A stretch of DNA of 64,000 nt from an uncultured Pseudoxanthomonas sp. (lineage in GTDB: Bacteria; Pseudomonadota; Gammaproteobacteria; Xanthomonadales; Xanthomonadaceae): the NCBI GenBank assembly GCA_937975725.1, contig CALJUL010000025.1, forward strand, positions 53,234 to 117,233, in the 5' to 3' direction. Positions 17,173-26,430 of this stretch are shown here, piece after piece. The position numbers and the translations under genes are program-made. Positions within the stretch are counted from its first letter, which is position 1. The number at the start of each line of letters is the position of its first letter. The notes beneath the pieces are model-generated. The model searched no databases and had not been told where the DNA came from. It worked only from the letters and a program-made list of their open reading frames with translations.

Positions 17173-17194
17173 ATTGAGTGTATATACACATAAT
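17173..17194. promoter_or_regulatory. Candidate MarR operator palindrome
   Basis: The perfect 12-bp palindrome GTGTATATACAC lies inside a 22-bp imperfect one flanked by ATT and AAT. It is 35 bp upstream of the marR-type start codon, in a short AT-rich island, a usual position for an autoregulatory MarR site. Confidence 0.55.
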
Positions 17195-17223
17195 GTCTAC
17201 CCCCCCGACGCCATGCGACTCGC

Positions 17224-17676
17224 ATGCCCCGCACGCTTCCCGCCACGCCCAGCGTGTGCACCTGCTTCCGCCTGCGCCGCGCCAGTCGCCGCGTGACGCA
17301 GCTCTACGACCACGTTCTGGCGGCGGCCGGGTTGAGCCTGAACCAGTATTCGATCCTGCGCCGCGCCGAGCGCGGGCCGCGTGCGCTGGGCGAGCTGGCC
17401 GGTGAACTCGGCATGGAGCGCACCACCCTCACCCGCAACCTGTCGCCGCTGGTCGACGCCGGCTGGCTGGAAACCATGCGCGGCCGTGACGCACGCCAAC
17501 GCCTGATCGCGCTCACGGACGAAGGCCGCAGGCGCCTGGCAGCCGCCAAGCCGCTGTGGCGACAGGCCCAGGACACCCTCGACGGACTGCTTGGCGCCGC
17601 CGGCATCGAACGGCTGCACCGCGATCTGGACCATCTAGACGATCTGCTGCGCCGGCACCTGGAAGAGTCTGCTTGA
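17224..17676 (+). CDS. MarR-family transcriptional regulator
   Basis: 150 residues with the MarR winged helix: LSLNQYSILRRAERG, LGELAGELGMERTTLTRNLS (recognition helix) and RGRDARQRLIALTDEGRRRL (wing). MarR proteins are dimeric repressors relieved by small aromatic or oxidant ligands. It is followed immediately by an MFS exporter whose probable TTG start overlaps the stop codon, so the two are one transcript and the exporter is the expected target. A Cys pair near the N-terminus (SVCTC) might be redox-sensitive, which is speculation. Confidence 0.9.
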   Translation: MPRTLPATPSVCTCFRLRRASRRVTQLYDHVLAAAGLSLNQYSILRRAERGPRALGELAGELGMERTTLTRNLSPLVDAGWLETMRGRDARQRLIALTDEGRRRLAAAKPLWRQAQDTLDGLLGAAGIERLHRDLDHLDDLLRRHLEESA

Positions 17677-18911
17677 ACACCACTACTCCTCTCTCCGCCG
17701 CGCCGCGCATGCACTGGGGCCTGCTGCTGGCCGCGGCCGCCACCCTGATGATCACCATGGGCGCGCGCCAGACCACCGGACTGTTCGTCGCGCCCATCCA
17801 CCGCGACACCGGCATCGGCATCGCCGCGATCAGCTTCGCGCTGGCGATCGGCCAGTTCACCTGGGGCGCGGTGCAGCCGGTGTTCGGCGCCATCGCCGAC
17901 AAGCGCGGCTCCACCGGCGTGCTGGCGTGGGGCGCGGTGCTGCTGGCGCTGGGACTGGCACTGACGCCGCACCTGGCTTCGCCCTGGGGATTGATGTTCA
18001 CCCTCGGCCTGCTGACCGCGGCGGGCGCCGGCGCCGGCAGTTTCTCGATCCTGATCGGCGCCACCGCGCAGCAGTTGGCGCCGGAGAAGCGCTCGTTCGC
18101 GGCGGGCTTCATCAACGCCGGCGGATCGCTGGGGCAGTTCGTGTTCGCGCCGCTGGTGCAGGCCGTCATCGCCGTCGCCGGCTGGGCCGGCGCGATGTAC
18201 ACGCTGGCGGCGGCCTCGCTGCTGGCGATCCCGCTGGCCTTCCCGTTGCGCCGCAGGCCCGCGCCGGCGGCGGCGACCGGGCCGGCCACCGCCGTGGGCG
18301 AACTCACGCTGCGGCAGCAGGTCGCCATCGCGTTGCGCGACCGCAGCTACTGGATGCTGCACCTGGGCTTCTTCACCTGTGGCGTGCACGTCGCCTTCCT
18401 CGTCACCCACCTGCCGGGCGAAATCGCGCTATGCGGCCTGCCGGCCAGCGTGTCGGCGGTGTCGATCGCGCTGATCGGCCTGTTCAACGTGGCCGGCAGC
18501 CTGGTCGCCGGCGCACTGGGCCAACGCTTGCGGATGAAGTGGATCCTGGCGGCCATGTACGCCAGCCGCGCCGCGATGATCGCGCTCTACCTGCTGGCGC
18601 CGCCCACGCCGCTGACGTTCTACGTGTTCGCCGCCGCGCTGGGCTTCACCTGGCTGGCGACGGTGCCGCCGACCGCCGGCCTGGTGGGCAAGCTGTTCGG
18701 CCCGCGCTATCTGGGCACGCTGTTCGGGCTGACCCTGCTCTCGCACCAGTTGGGCGGTTTCTTCGGCGCCTGGCTGGGCGGCGTGGCGCTGGAACGCCTC
18801 GGCGACTACACGTGGATGTGGTACGCCGACATGGCGCTGGCATTGATCGCGGCGGCCGCCAACCTGCCCATCCGCGAAAAACCGCCGGAAGCCGTACCGG
18901 CCGCAGCCTGA
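17673..18911 (+). CDS. MFS transporter
   Basis: 412 residues with about twelve membrane helices and the loop motif PVFGAIADKRG between helices 2 and 3 that marks major facilitator proteins. Helix 1 starts MHWGLLLAAAATLMITMGAR. I place the start at a TTG that overlaps the marR stop (TTGA) because GGAAGAG lies 6 bases upstream of it; the ATG 12 codons later is the alternative. Likely an exporter controlled by the upstream MarR protein; substrate unknown. Confidence 0.88.
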   Translation: MNTTTPLSAAPRMHWGLLLAAAATLMITMGARQTTGLFVAPIHRDTGIGIAAISFALAIGQFTWGAVQPVFGAIADKRGSTGVLAWGAVLLALGLALTPHLASPWGLMFTLGLLTAAGAGAGSFSILIGATAQQLAPEKRSFAAGFINAGGSLGQFVFAPLVQAVIAVAGWAGAMYTLAAASLLAIPLAFPLRRRPAPAAATGPATAVGELTLRQQVAIALRDRSYWMLHLGFFTCGVHVAFLVTHLPGEIALCGLPASVSAVSIALIGLFNVAGSLVAGALGQRLRMKWILAAMYASRAAMIALYLLAPPTPLTFYVFAAALGFTWLATVPPTAGLVGKLFGPRYLGTLFGLTLLSHQLGGFFGAWLGGVALERLGDYTWMWYADMALALIAAAANLPIREKPPEAVPAAA

Positions 18912-18928
18912 TTTCCCTTGCCCCTGCA

Positions 18929-19234
18929 TGTAGGAGCGACGTAAGTCGCGACCGGGAAAAGCGGAAAAGCACGAAGCCACGGATCGCACGGATGAACGCG
19001 GATAAAGCATTTTCTTTATCCGCGGCATCCGCGCCAATCCGCAACCCATGTCATTTCTTCCCACGCCCGCACACCCTGCAGGAGCGGCTTCAGCCGCGAC
19101 CGGAAAACCAGGCAAACATGAAACCACGGATCGCACGGACAAACGCGGATAGAGCCTGGCGTTCTTATTCACGGGAATCCGCGCGAATCCGTGGCCAATC
19201 AAACCGTACGGTCGCGGCTGGAGCCGCTCCTACA
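18929..19234. repeat. Two tandem REP-flanked hairpin elements between convergent genes
   Basis: Order: REP (TGTAGGAGCGACGTAAGTCG), hairpin with arms ATCGCACGGATGAACGCGG / CTTTATCCGCGGCATCCGCG, central REP (GCAGGAGCGGCTTCAGCCGC), second hairpin with arms CACGGATCGCACGGACAAAC / GAATCCGCGCGAATCCGTGG, and a closing inverted REP (CGGTCGCGGCTGGAGCCGC). It fills the whole space between the MFS gene and zur, which converge. Confidence 0.8.
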
Positions 19235-19240
19235 GAAAGA

Positions 19241-19729
19241 TCAGGCAGCAGCGCAGCGCGCGCACAGGCCGTGCACTTCCAGCGTCTGCGCCTGCGGCTG
19301 GAAGCCCAGCGCCTTGGCGCGCGCCTCCAGTTGGGTGACGACGTCGCGGTCCTCCAGTTCCACCGCGCTGTGGCAGCGGTCGCAGATCAGGAATGGCACC
19401 GAATGCTGCGCGCTGTTGGGATGGTGGCAGGCGACGAAGGCGTTGACCGATTCCAGCTTGTGCACGAAGCCGTTGGCCATCAGGAAATCCAGCGCGCGGT
19501 ACACCGTCGGCGGCGCGTCGGCGCCGACGCCCTTGGTGGCGCGCACCCATTCCAGCAGGTCGTAGGCTTTCACCGGCTTGCCGGCCTCGGCGATCAACTG
19601 CAGCACACGCGCGCGGATCGGCGTCAGGCGCAGGCCGCGCTCCTGACAGGCACGCTCCACCGCCGCCACGAAGCCCTGCGCGTCGTGGACGTGGTGCTTG
19701 GGGTCGGTGCAGGCATGGGCGTGCGGCAT
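19241..19729 (-). CDS. zur: Zinc uptake regulator Zur (Fur family)
   Basis: 162 residues. Winged helix (about 20-85; LTPIRARVLQLIAEAGKPV, PTVYRALDFLMANGFVHKLE) and a dimerisation/metal domain with FLICDRC (structural Cys pair), later HGLCARC, plus a His-rich N-terminus (HAHACTDPKHHVHD). The pattern fits Zur more than Fur: no HHDH iron motif, and HHPNSAQHS replaces it. With zinc bound it represses zinc import genes. It lies 13 bp downstream of gltX on the same strand, so it is probably co-transcribed with it. The Zur-box-like pair at the MerC/ZnuD promoter is a likely target. Confidence 0.9.
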   Translation of the reverse strand: MPHAHACTDPKHHVHDAQGFVAAVERACQERGLRLTPIRARVLQLIAEAGKPVKAYDLLEWVRATKGVGADAPPTVYRALDFLMANGFVHKLESVNAFVACHHPNSAQHSVPFLICDRCHSAVELEDRDVVTQLEARAKALGFQPQAQTLEVHGLCARCAAA

Positions 19730-19742
19730 GGTGGACTCCCGG

Positions 19743-21149
19743 TCAGGCGGTCGCGTCTATCTTGATAAGCGCTGCGTCGATGCGTTTCAAGGCTTCCTCG
19801 CGCCCGGCCAGGTAGACGGTGTGCGAAATGTCCGGGCTGACCTGGGTGCCGGTGATCGCCACGCGCAGCGGCTGCGCCACCTTGCCCATGCCGATCTCCA
19901 GCGCGGCGGCGGTCTCGTGCAGTGCCGCGGAAACGCCGTCGACCGTCCACTCGTCCAGCGCGGCCAGCCGTTCGCGCGCCGTGGCCAGCGGCGCTTCCGC
20001 GCCGGCCTTGAGGTGCTTGGCGACGGCGGCCTCGTCGTAGGTATCCAGCGGCTGGTACCAGACCATCGCCTTCTCGGCCATTTCCTTCAGTGTCTGCACG
20101 CGCTCGCGCAGCGCGACCACCACGTCCACCGGCGCCGGGCCCCGGGCGACGTCCAGGCCCAGCTTCTCCAGTTGGTACACGAGGTGCGGGACGATGGAGG
20201 CCGGGTCGTCGGTCTTCAGGTAGTGCTGGTTGACCCAGCCCAGCTTGGCCATGTCCAGGCGCGCGGCCTTGGAGTTCACGTCCTTCACGTCGAATAGGCG
20301 GATCAGTTCCTGCCGGGTGAACAGTTCCTGGTCGCCGTGCGACCAGCCCAGCCGCGCCAGGTAGTTGATCAGCGCGTGCGGCAGGTAGCCGGCGTCCTTG
20401 TACTGCATCACGTCGGCCGCGCCGGTGCGCTTGGACAGCTTGGCGCCCTGCTCGTCCAGGATCATCGGCATGTGCGCGAACTTCGGCACCGGCGCGCCCA
20501 GCGCCTCGTAGATGTTGATCTGGCGCGGCGTGTTGTTGATGTGGTCGTCGCCGCGGATCACCTCGGTGATGCCCATGTCCCAATCGTCCACGACCACGGC
20601 GAAGTTGTAGGTCGGATAGCCGTCCGGGCGGAAGATCACCATGTCGTCCAGTTCGCTGTTGGCGATCTCGATGCGGCCCTTGATCAGGTCGTCGAACGCC
20701 ACCACGCCGTCGGTCGGGTTCTTGAAGCGGATGACGCGGTTCGGGTCGTCGCGGTACGGCTGGCCGAGGTCGCGCGCGCGGCCGTCGTAGCGCGGCTTCT
20801 CCTTGGCCGCCATCGCCGCCTCGCGCATGGCCTCGAGTTCTTCCTTCGTCTCGTAGGCGTAGTACGCCTTGCCGGCGGCGACCAGGTGCTCGGCCACTTC
20901 GCGGTAGCGGTCGATGCGGTGGGTCTGGTAGATCGGGCCTTCGTCGTAGTCCAGGCCCAGCCAGTCCATCGCCTCCAGGATCGCGTCGATGGCCGCCTGG
21001 GTGCTGCGCTCGCGGTCGGTGTCCTCGATGCGCAGGATGAAATCGCCGTCGCGGTGGCGCGCCTCCAGCCAGCAGTACAGCGCGGTGCGGGCGCCGCCGA
21101 TGTGCAGGTAGCCGGTGGGACTGGGAGCGAAGCGGGTGCGGCAGGCCAT
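19743..21149 (-). CDS. gltX: Glutamyl-tRNA synthetase
   Basis: 468 residues, normal for a discriminating bacterial GluRS. Class I motifs are clear: the HIGH-type sequence YLHIGGARTAL near the N-terminus and KLSKRTGA near 240; DTDRERSTQAAIDAI follows the first. It charges tRNA-Glu in the cytoplasm. A TAAAAT -10 lies about 30 bp before the start, on the minus strand, next to an inverted pair of REP elements shared with lpxH. The zur gene follows closely downstream. Coupling of a housekeeping synthetase to a metal regulator has no obvious functional meaning. Confidence 0.98.
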   Translation of the reverse strand: MACRTRFAPSPTGYLHIGGARTALYCWLEARHRDGDFILRIEDTDRERSTQAAIDAILEAMDWLGLDYDEGPIYQTHRIDRYREVAEHLVAAGKAYYAYETKEELEAMREAAMAAKEKPRYDGRARDLGQPYRDDPNRVIRFKNPTDGVVAFDDLIKGRIEIANSELDDMVIFRPDGYPTYNFAVVVDDWDMGITEVIRGDDHINNTPRQINIYEALGAPVPKFAHMPMILDEQGAKLSKRTGAADVMQYKDAGYLPHALINYLARLGWSHGDQELFTRQELIRLFDVKDVNSKAARLDMAKLGWVNQHYLKTDDPASIVPHLVYQLEKLGLDVARGPAPVDVVVALRERVQTLKEMAEKAMVWYQPLDTYDEAAVAKHLKAGAEAPLATARERLAALDEWTVDGVSAALHETAAALEIGMGKVAQPLRVAITGTQVSPDISHTVYLAGREEALKRIDAALIKIDATA

Positions 21150-21186
21150 GGAGGACTCGATCTACGGAATCCCGCGAATTTTAACC

Positions 21187-21372
21187 TGTAGGAGGGGTTT
21201 CGGCCCCGGCCGCACGTCCTGCCGGAAGTCTTTCGCGGCGATTGGCCCGGCGATTGGCCCGGCGATTGATCCGACTGGTGCGCCGCGGCGCGTCCGTTTC
21301 GTACTCCGCCCATTGGCTTCGGACCCCGCCATTGCTTCGGAGAAGGCGGTCGGGGCTGAAGCCCCTCCTACA
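21187..21372. repeat. Inverted REP pair in the gltX-lpxH divergent region
   Basis: TGTAGGAGGGGTTTCGGCCC at the left and CGGTCGGGGCTGAAGCCCC at the right, 134 bp apart and in opposite orientation. A short direct triplication of CCTCCTACAG follows the right copy. The spacer carries three copies of GGCGATTG. Unlike the composite elements it lies between divergent starts. Confidence 0.7.
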
Positions 21373-21417
21373 GCCTCCTACAGCCTTCTGCGGCCATCGG
21401 CCTACAATGGCCGGGCC

Positions 21418-22155
21418 ATGGCCACCCTCTTCATCTCCGACCTGCACCTGGACGCCGAGCGGCCGGCGATCACCGACCTGTTCGGCACGTTCATGCAGCG
21501 CGAAGCGCGGCAGGCCGACGCCCTGTACATCCTCGGCGACCTGTTCGAAGCCTGGGTGGGCGACGACGATCCGTCCGCGACCGGGGCCTTCGTCGCGGCC
21601 CGCATCCGCGAGGTCGCCGATGCCGGCGTGCCGGTGTTCCTGATCCGCGGCAACCGCGACTTCCTGCTCGGCCAGGACTTCGCCCACCGCGCCGGCCTGC
21701 GCATCCTGCCCGACCCCGCGGTGGTGATGCTGTACGGCTCGCCGGCGATCCTGATGCACGGCGACCTGTTGTGCACCAGCGACACGGCCTACCAGGCTTT
21801 CCGCGCGCAGACCCGCAATCCCGCCTGGCAGGCGCAGTTCCTGGCCCAGCCGCTGGCCGCGCGGCTGGCCTTCGCCGCGCAGGCGCGCGCCGCCAGCCAG
21901 GCGCACCAGGGCGGCATGAAGCAGCACGACCGCGCGCAGTTCGAGAGCGTGACCGACGTGACCCCCGCCGCGGTGGAAGCCACGTTCGCGCAGTTCGGCA
22001 TCGACACGCTGATCCACGGGCACACCCACCGCCCCGCCATCCACGACCTATCCGTCCACGGCCGCCCCTGCCGCCGCATCGTGCTGGGCGACTGGTACGA
22101 GCAGGGCTCGGTGCTGCGGGTGGACGCCGAAGGCATGAAGCTGGACAGCCTGTGA
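21418..22155 (+). CDS. lpxH: UDP-2,3-diacylglucosamine diphosphatase
   Basis: 245 residues of the calcineurin-like phosphoesterase family. It hydrolyses UDP-2,3-diacylglucosamine to lipid X at the inner face of the cytoplasmic membrane, the fourth step of lipid A synthesis. Metal-binding motifs: SDLHLD (Asp8, His10), LGDLFEAWVGDD, RGNRDFLLG, MHGD and GHTHRP. The start follows a TACAAT hexamer by only 9 bases, so the mRNA may be nearly leaderless. Length and motifs match the gammaproteobacterial LpxH closely. Confidence 0.96.
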   Translation: MATLFISDLHLDAERPAITDLFGTFMQREARQADALYILGDLFEAWVGDDDPSATGAFVAARIREVADAGVPVFLIRGNRDFLLGQDFAHRAGLRILPDPAVVMLYGSPAILMHGDLLCTSDTAYQAFRAQTRNPAWQAQFLAQPLAARLAFAAQARAASQAHQGGMKQHDRAQFESVTDVTPAAVEATFAQFGIDTLIHGHTHRPAIHDLSVHGRPCRRIVLGDWYEQGSVLRVDAEGMKLDSL

Positions 22156-22168
22156 CCCGCGCCCTCCT

Positions 22169-22363
22169 GTAGGAGCGGCTTCACAGCCGCGACCGGGAGA
22201 AAGAAGCGTCTTTCGCCACGGATCACGCGGATGAACGCGGATAAGGCAAGCGAGCGTGATGAATTCGCAAAGCAGATTCAATGAAGCTTCATCCGCGTTC
22301 ATCCGCGTAATCCGTGGCCCATGGCTTCCACAGCATGCGGTCGTGGCTGAAGCCGCTCCTACA
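22169..22363. repeat. REP-flanked hairpin element between convergent genes
   Basis: REP (GTAGGAGCGGCTTCACAGCC), left arm CACGGATCACGCGGATGAAC, right arm TTCATCCGCGTTCATCCGCG then AATCCGTGG, and a closing inverted REP (CGGTCGTGGCTGAAGCCGC). It occupies the gap between the ends of lpxH and the DUF455 gene. Confidence 0.8.
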
Positions 22364-22371
22364 GGGGAGGG

Positions 22372-23172
22372 TCAGTCTTTCGCCTCCAGCGCGGCCAGTT
22401 CGTCTTCGTCGAAACCGGCCAGCAGGCGGGCTTCGATGTTGAAGGGGCCGTGCAGGTAGCCGCCGGCGTATTCGCGCAGGAGTTCGCGGAAGCGCGTGCG
22501 CGGTTCGATGCCGCGCTGTCCGCAGTACCAGCGGAACCAGCGCGAGCCCGCGGCCACGTGCGCCACTTCCTCGCGCAGGATGAGCTCCAGGATCTGCACG
22601 GTGGCGTCGTCGCCGAGTTCGCGCAGCTTCACGATCATGCCGGGCGTCACGTCCAGTCCGCGCGCCTCCAGCACGCGCGGCACCAGCGCCATCCGCGCCA
22701 GGCCGTCGTGCGCGGTCTTCTCGGTCATCTCCCACAGGCCGTTGTGGGCGTCGAAGTCGCCGTAGTCGTGGCCGAGTCCGCGCAGGCGGTCGCGCAGCAG
22801 CACGAAGTGGCGCGATTCGTCGTGCGCCACCTGCACCCAGTCGGCGTGGAACTCAGGCGGTAGCCCGCGGAAGCGGTACACCGCGTCCCAGGCCAGGTCG
22901 ATGGCGTTGAGCTCGATGTGGGCGATGGCATGGATGAAGGCCGCGCGGCCCTGCACGCTGCCCAGGCCGCGGCGCGGCAGGTCGCGCGGGTGCACCAGCA
23001 CCGGCTTCGCCGGCCGGCCCGGCATGCGGATCGGCTCCGGCGGCGGCGCGTCTCCGGGAACGGCAAGTTCGCCGCGGGCGAAGGCGGCGGCGTACCGCTG
23101 GGTCAGCGCGACCTTTGCGTCCACGTCGGCCGCGTCCGAGCAGGCGCGCGCGGCCTCGAACAGCGTGGTCAT
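22372..23172 (-). CDS. DUF455 ferritin-like di-iron protein
   Basis: 266 residues. The family is a predicted four-helix ferritin-like protein; the expected di-iron ligands can be seen as HIELNAID (His85, Glu87), DESRHF (Glu119, His122) and EEVAHV (Glu201/202, His205). The biochemical role of DUF455 is not established; relatives resemble oxygen-activating di-iron enzymes such as MiaE. It begins 19 bp downstream of the purF stop on the same strand, so it may be the last gene of the dedD-cvpA-purF transcript. It ends at the composite repeat. Confidence 0.85.
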   Translation of the reverse strand: MTTLFEAARACSDAADVDAKVALTQRYAAAFARGELAVPGDAPPPEPIRMPGRPAKPVLVHPRDLPRRGLGSVQGRAAFIHAIAHIELNAIDLAWDAVYRFRGLPPEFHADWVQVAHDESRHFVLLRDRLRGLGHDYGDFDAHNGLWEMTEKTAHDGLARMALVPRVLEARGLDVTPGMIVKLRELGDDATVQILELILREEVAHVAAGSRWFRWYCGQRGIEPRTRFRELLREYAGGYLHGPFNIEARLLAGFDEDELAALEAKD

Positions 23173-23191
23173 CGCGGGTCCGGCACCGGCC

Positions 23192-24661
<1,470 letters not shown>

Positions 24662-24667
24662 GGTGAC

Positions 24668-25273
24668 CTACTCCGGTTTCGCCTCGGGCGAAGCTGGCGG
24701 GGAGACGCGCGCCTCGGCGCCGGGATCGTCCAGCGGCAAGGGCAAGGGATTCAGGCGCGCATTATCGCCTGCCGGCCGTCCGTTGCCAAAGTCCAGTTCC
24801 TGCACGGTCCATTCCGGCAGCCACGCGCTGAGCCAGCGGGCGCCGGGCAGCAGCACCGGCACCACCGGCGAGCGCTGCCATTCAGGTTCGCGCGGCAGGC
24901 GGGTGAAACAGGCCAGCAGCAACAGCACGCAGGCGACGAAGGCGCCGCGCACCACGCCCAGGGCCAGGCCCAGCAGCCGGTCCAGGCCCGACAGCCCGAC
25001 CGACTTCACCAGTTGCCTGACCGCCCAGCCGGTCAGGCCGACGAACACCATCACCGCGATGAAGCTCAGCGCATAGCCGGCCAGCACTTCGCTGGCCGTG
25101 GGCGGGCCATCGCCGGACAGCCAAAAGGCGGCCTGCGCGCCGTGCCGGAACGCCACCCAGCCGGCCAGCACCCACGCCGCCATCGAGGCCAGCACGCCGA
25201 CGAAGCCGCGCATCAGCCCGAACAGGGCCGAGACGGCGACGATGCCCAGCAGGACCAGGTCGAGCGCGCTCAT
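24668..25273 (-). CDS. cvpA: CvpA family membrane protein
   Basis: 201 residues with four membrane helices in the first 150 (LDLVLLGIVAVSALFGLMRG; FIAVMVFVGLTGWAVRQLV; LGVVRGAFVACVLLLLACF) and a polar, proline-rich C-terminal tail. CvpA is required for colicin V production and envelope stress tolerance in E. coli; its molecular activity is uncertain. Position directly before purF and after dedD is the conserved arrangement. Confidence 0.93.
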   Translation of the reverse strand: MSALDLVLLGIVAVSALFGLMRGFVGVLASMAAWVLAGWVAFRHGAQAAFWLSGDGPPTASEVLAGYALSFIAVMVFVGLTGWAVRQLVKSVGLSGLDRLLGLALGVVRGAFVACVLLLLACFTRLPREPEWQRSPVVPVLLPGARWLSAWLPEWTVQELDFGNGRPAGDNARLNPLPLPLDDPGAEARVSPPASPEAKPE

Positions 25274-25319
25274 GCCCCGGCCCTGCCGGCGATGCCGCGG
25301 AAGCGGCCGCCGGACTCGT

Positions 25320-26363
25320 TCAAGGATGCGGACGGACCATGCCGTCGATGCCGAACTTCGCCGCCACCTGCGCTTTCAGCCGGTCGGCCTCGGCGCGGCT
25401 GGCCACCGGCCCCACGCGCACGCGGTTGAGCGTGCCCTTGTCGGTGCGCACCTGCTCGACGAAGGCGCTGAAGCCGCCGCTGCGCACGCGGTCGCGCAGC
25501 GCGTTGGCGTCGGCGGCGTTGGCGAACGCGCCGAGCTGCACGGCGAAGCCCACGTTGGCGGCGGCCGGCCGCGGCGCTTCGGCCGGGGCCGGGGCGGGTT
25601 TCTCGGCCGCGGGCGCGGGCTTGGATTCTGCGGGCCTGGGTTCCGGCTTGGGCTCGCTGGTGCGGGCCGTCGTGGCCGGCGGCGTGGCGGGCTTGGCCGC
25701 GGGCGCGGCCGGTTGCGGCGGCAACGCCTGGGTGGCGACGGCCGGCGCGGGCACCGCCGCGACGGGCACGGAAGCGGCCGGTGCGGGTGCGGGTGCGGGT
25801 GCGGGTGCGGGTGCGGGTGCCGTGGCGTCGGCGTCCAGGACGACGACCTGCGCGTTGACGTCGCTGCGCACCTTCACCGCTTCCAGGCGCGCGGCCTCGG
25901 CGGTGGGGCGGTCGGCGTAGGGACCGACGCGGACGCGGAACGCCGGCTTGCCGTTGATGGTGGCGGGTTCGACGAAGCCCGGCAGGCGCGCCTGCTCCAG
26001 CCGTGCCTTCACCGCGTCGGCATCGCCCTGGCTGGCGTAGGCGCCGAAGCTGACGGCGAAATTGCCGCCCGCGATGGCGGCCGGCAGCATCGCCGCGCCG
26101 GGCGCCGCATCGGCGTCGGCGGCGGGCGCGGCCGGTTGCGGATTCAGCATGCCCACGGCGCCGCCGGCCGGCGCATCGCCCGGCGCGACCAGGGGCAGTT
26201 CGCGGGTTTCGTATTGCCCGTCCGGCGTGGCCGGCACGTCCAGCGGCACGTCGGAGACGCCACTGTCCGGCGCGGGGCCTTTCACCAACATGGGCAGGAA
26301 GATGACGGCCAGCGCCACCAGCACGACCGCGCCGATCAGGCGTTGTTTCAGGGCAGTATCCAT
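25320..26363 (-). CDS. dedD: DedD-like SPOR protein with two SPOR domains
   Basis: 347 residues. A single N-terminal membrane helix (7-27, LIGAVVLVALAVIFLPMLV) is followed by a first SPOR domain (about 100-176; FAVSFGAYASQGDADAVKAR), a long Ala/Pro/Lys linker with a tandem Ala-Pro run, and a second SPOR domain (about 271-345; FAVQLGAFANAADANALRD). SPOR domains bind glycan strands lacking stem peptides at the division septum; DedD of E. coli promotes septal peptidoglycan synthesis and has one such domain, so the duplication is unusual. A perfect TATAAT lies 37 bp upstream of the start. The upstream neighbour is folC. Confidence 0.9.
   Translation of the reverse strand: MDTALKQRLIGAVVLVALAVIFLPMLVKGPAPDSGVSDVPLDVPATPDGQYETRELPLVAPGDAPAGGAVGMLNPQPAAPAADADAAPGAAMLPAAIAGGNFAVSFGAYASQGDADAVKARLEQARLPGFVEPATINGKPAFRVRVGPYADRPTAEAARLEAVKVRSDVNAQVVVLDADATAPAPAPAPAPAPAPAASVPVAAVPAPAVATQALPPQPAAPAAKPATPPATTARTSEPKPEPRPAESKPAPAAEKPAPAPAEAPRPAAANVGFAVQLGAFANAADANALRDRVRSGGFSAFVEQVRTDKGTLNRVRVGPVASRAEADRLKAQVAAKFGIDGMVRPHP
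25781..25820. repeat. In-frame hexanucleotide repeat (GTGCGG)n in dedD
   Basis: Six complete units of GTGCGG and a partial one, encoding on the minus strand the Ala-Pro run of the linker between the SPOR domains. Repeat length changes by slippage would keep the reading frame. Confidence 0.85.
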
Positions 26364-26399
26364 CCGGGTCCATGGCGATGCGGCGGGAATGCCGGGGCG

Positions 26400-26405
26400 A
26401 TTATA
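26400..26405 (-). promoter_or_regulatory. -10 box of the dedD-cvpA-purF operon
   Basis: Perfect TATAAT on the minus strand in the 67-bp folC-dedD gap. No convincing -35 is visible at the right spacing. Confidence 0.6.
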
Positions 26406-26430
26406 CGGCCGGCTTCCCGCGCACCACCCG

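Larger units (their letters stand above)
16746..17223 (+). other. 478-bp gap between znuD-like gene and marR gene
   Basis: Holds the terminator palindrome at its left and the marR operator-like palindrome at its right. Between them an 85-residue frame (16936-17193) rich in His and Cys (GHDSGTSAHSQDNGHSRHDH) exists, but it has no ribosome binding site and unconvincing codon use; I do not call it a gene. Confidence 0.5.

Noticed and set aside
25781..25820. Hexanucleotide array considered as a CRISPR or tandem regulatory repeat
   Set aside because: Six-base units inside the coding frame of dedD, encoding Ala-Pro; no spacers.
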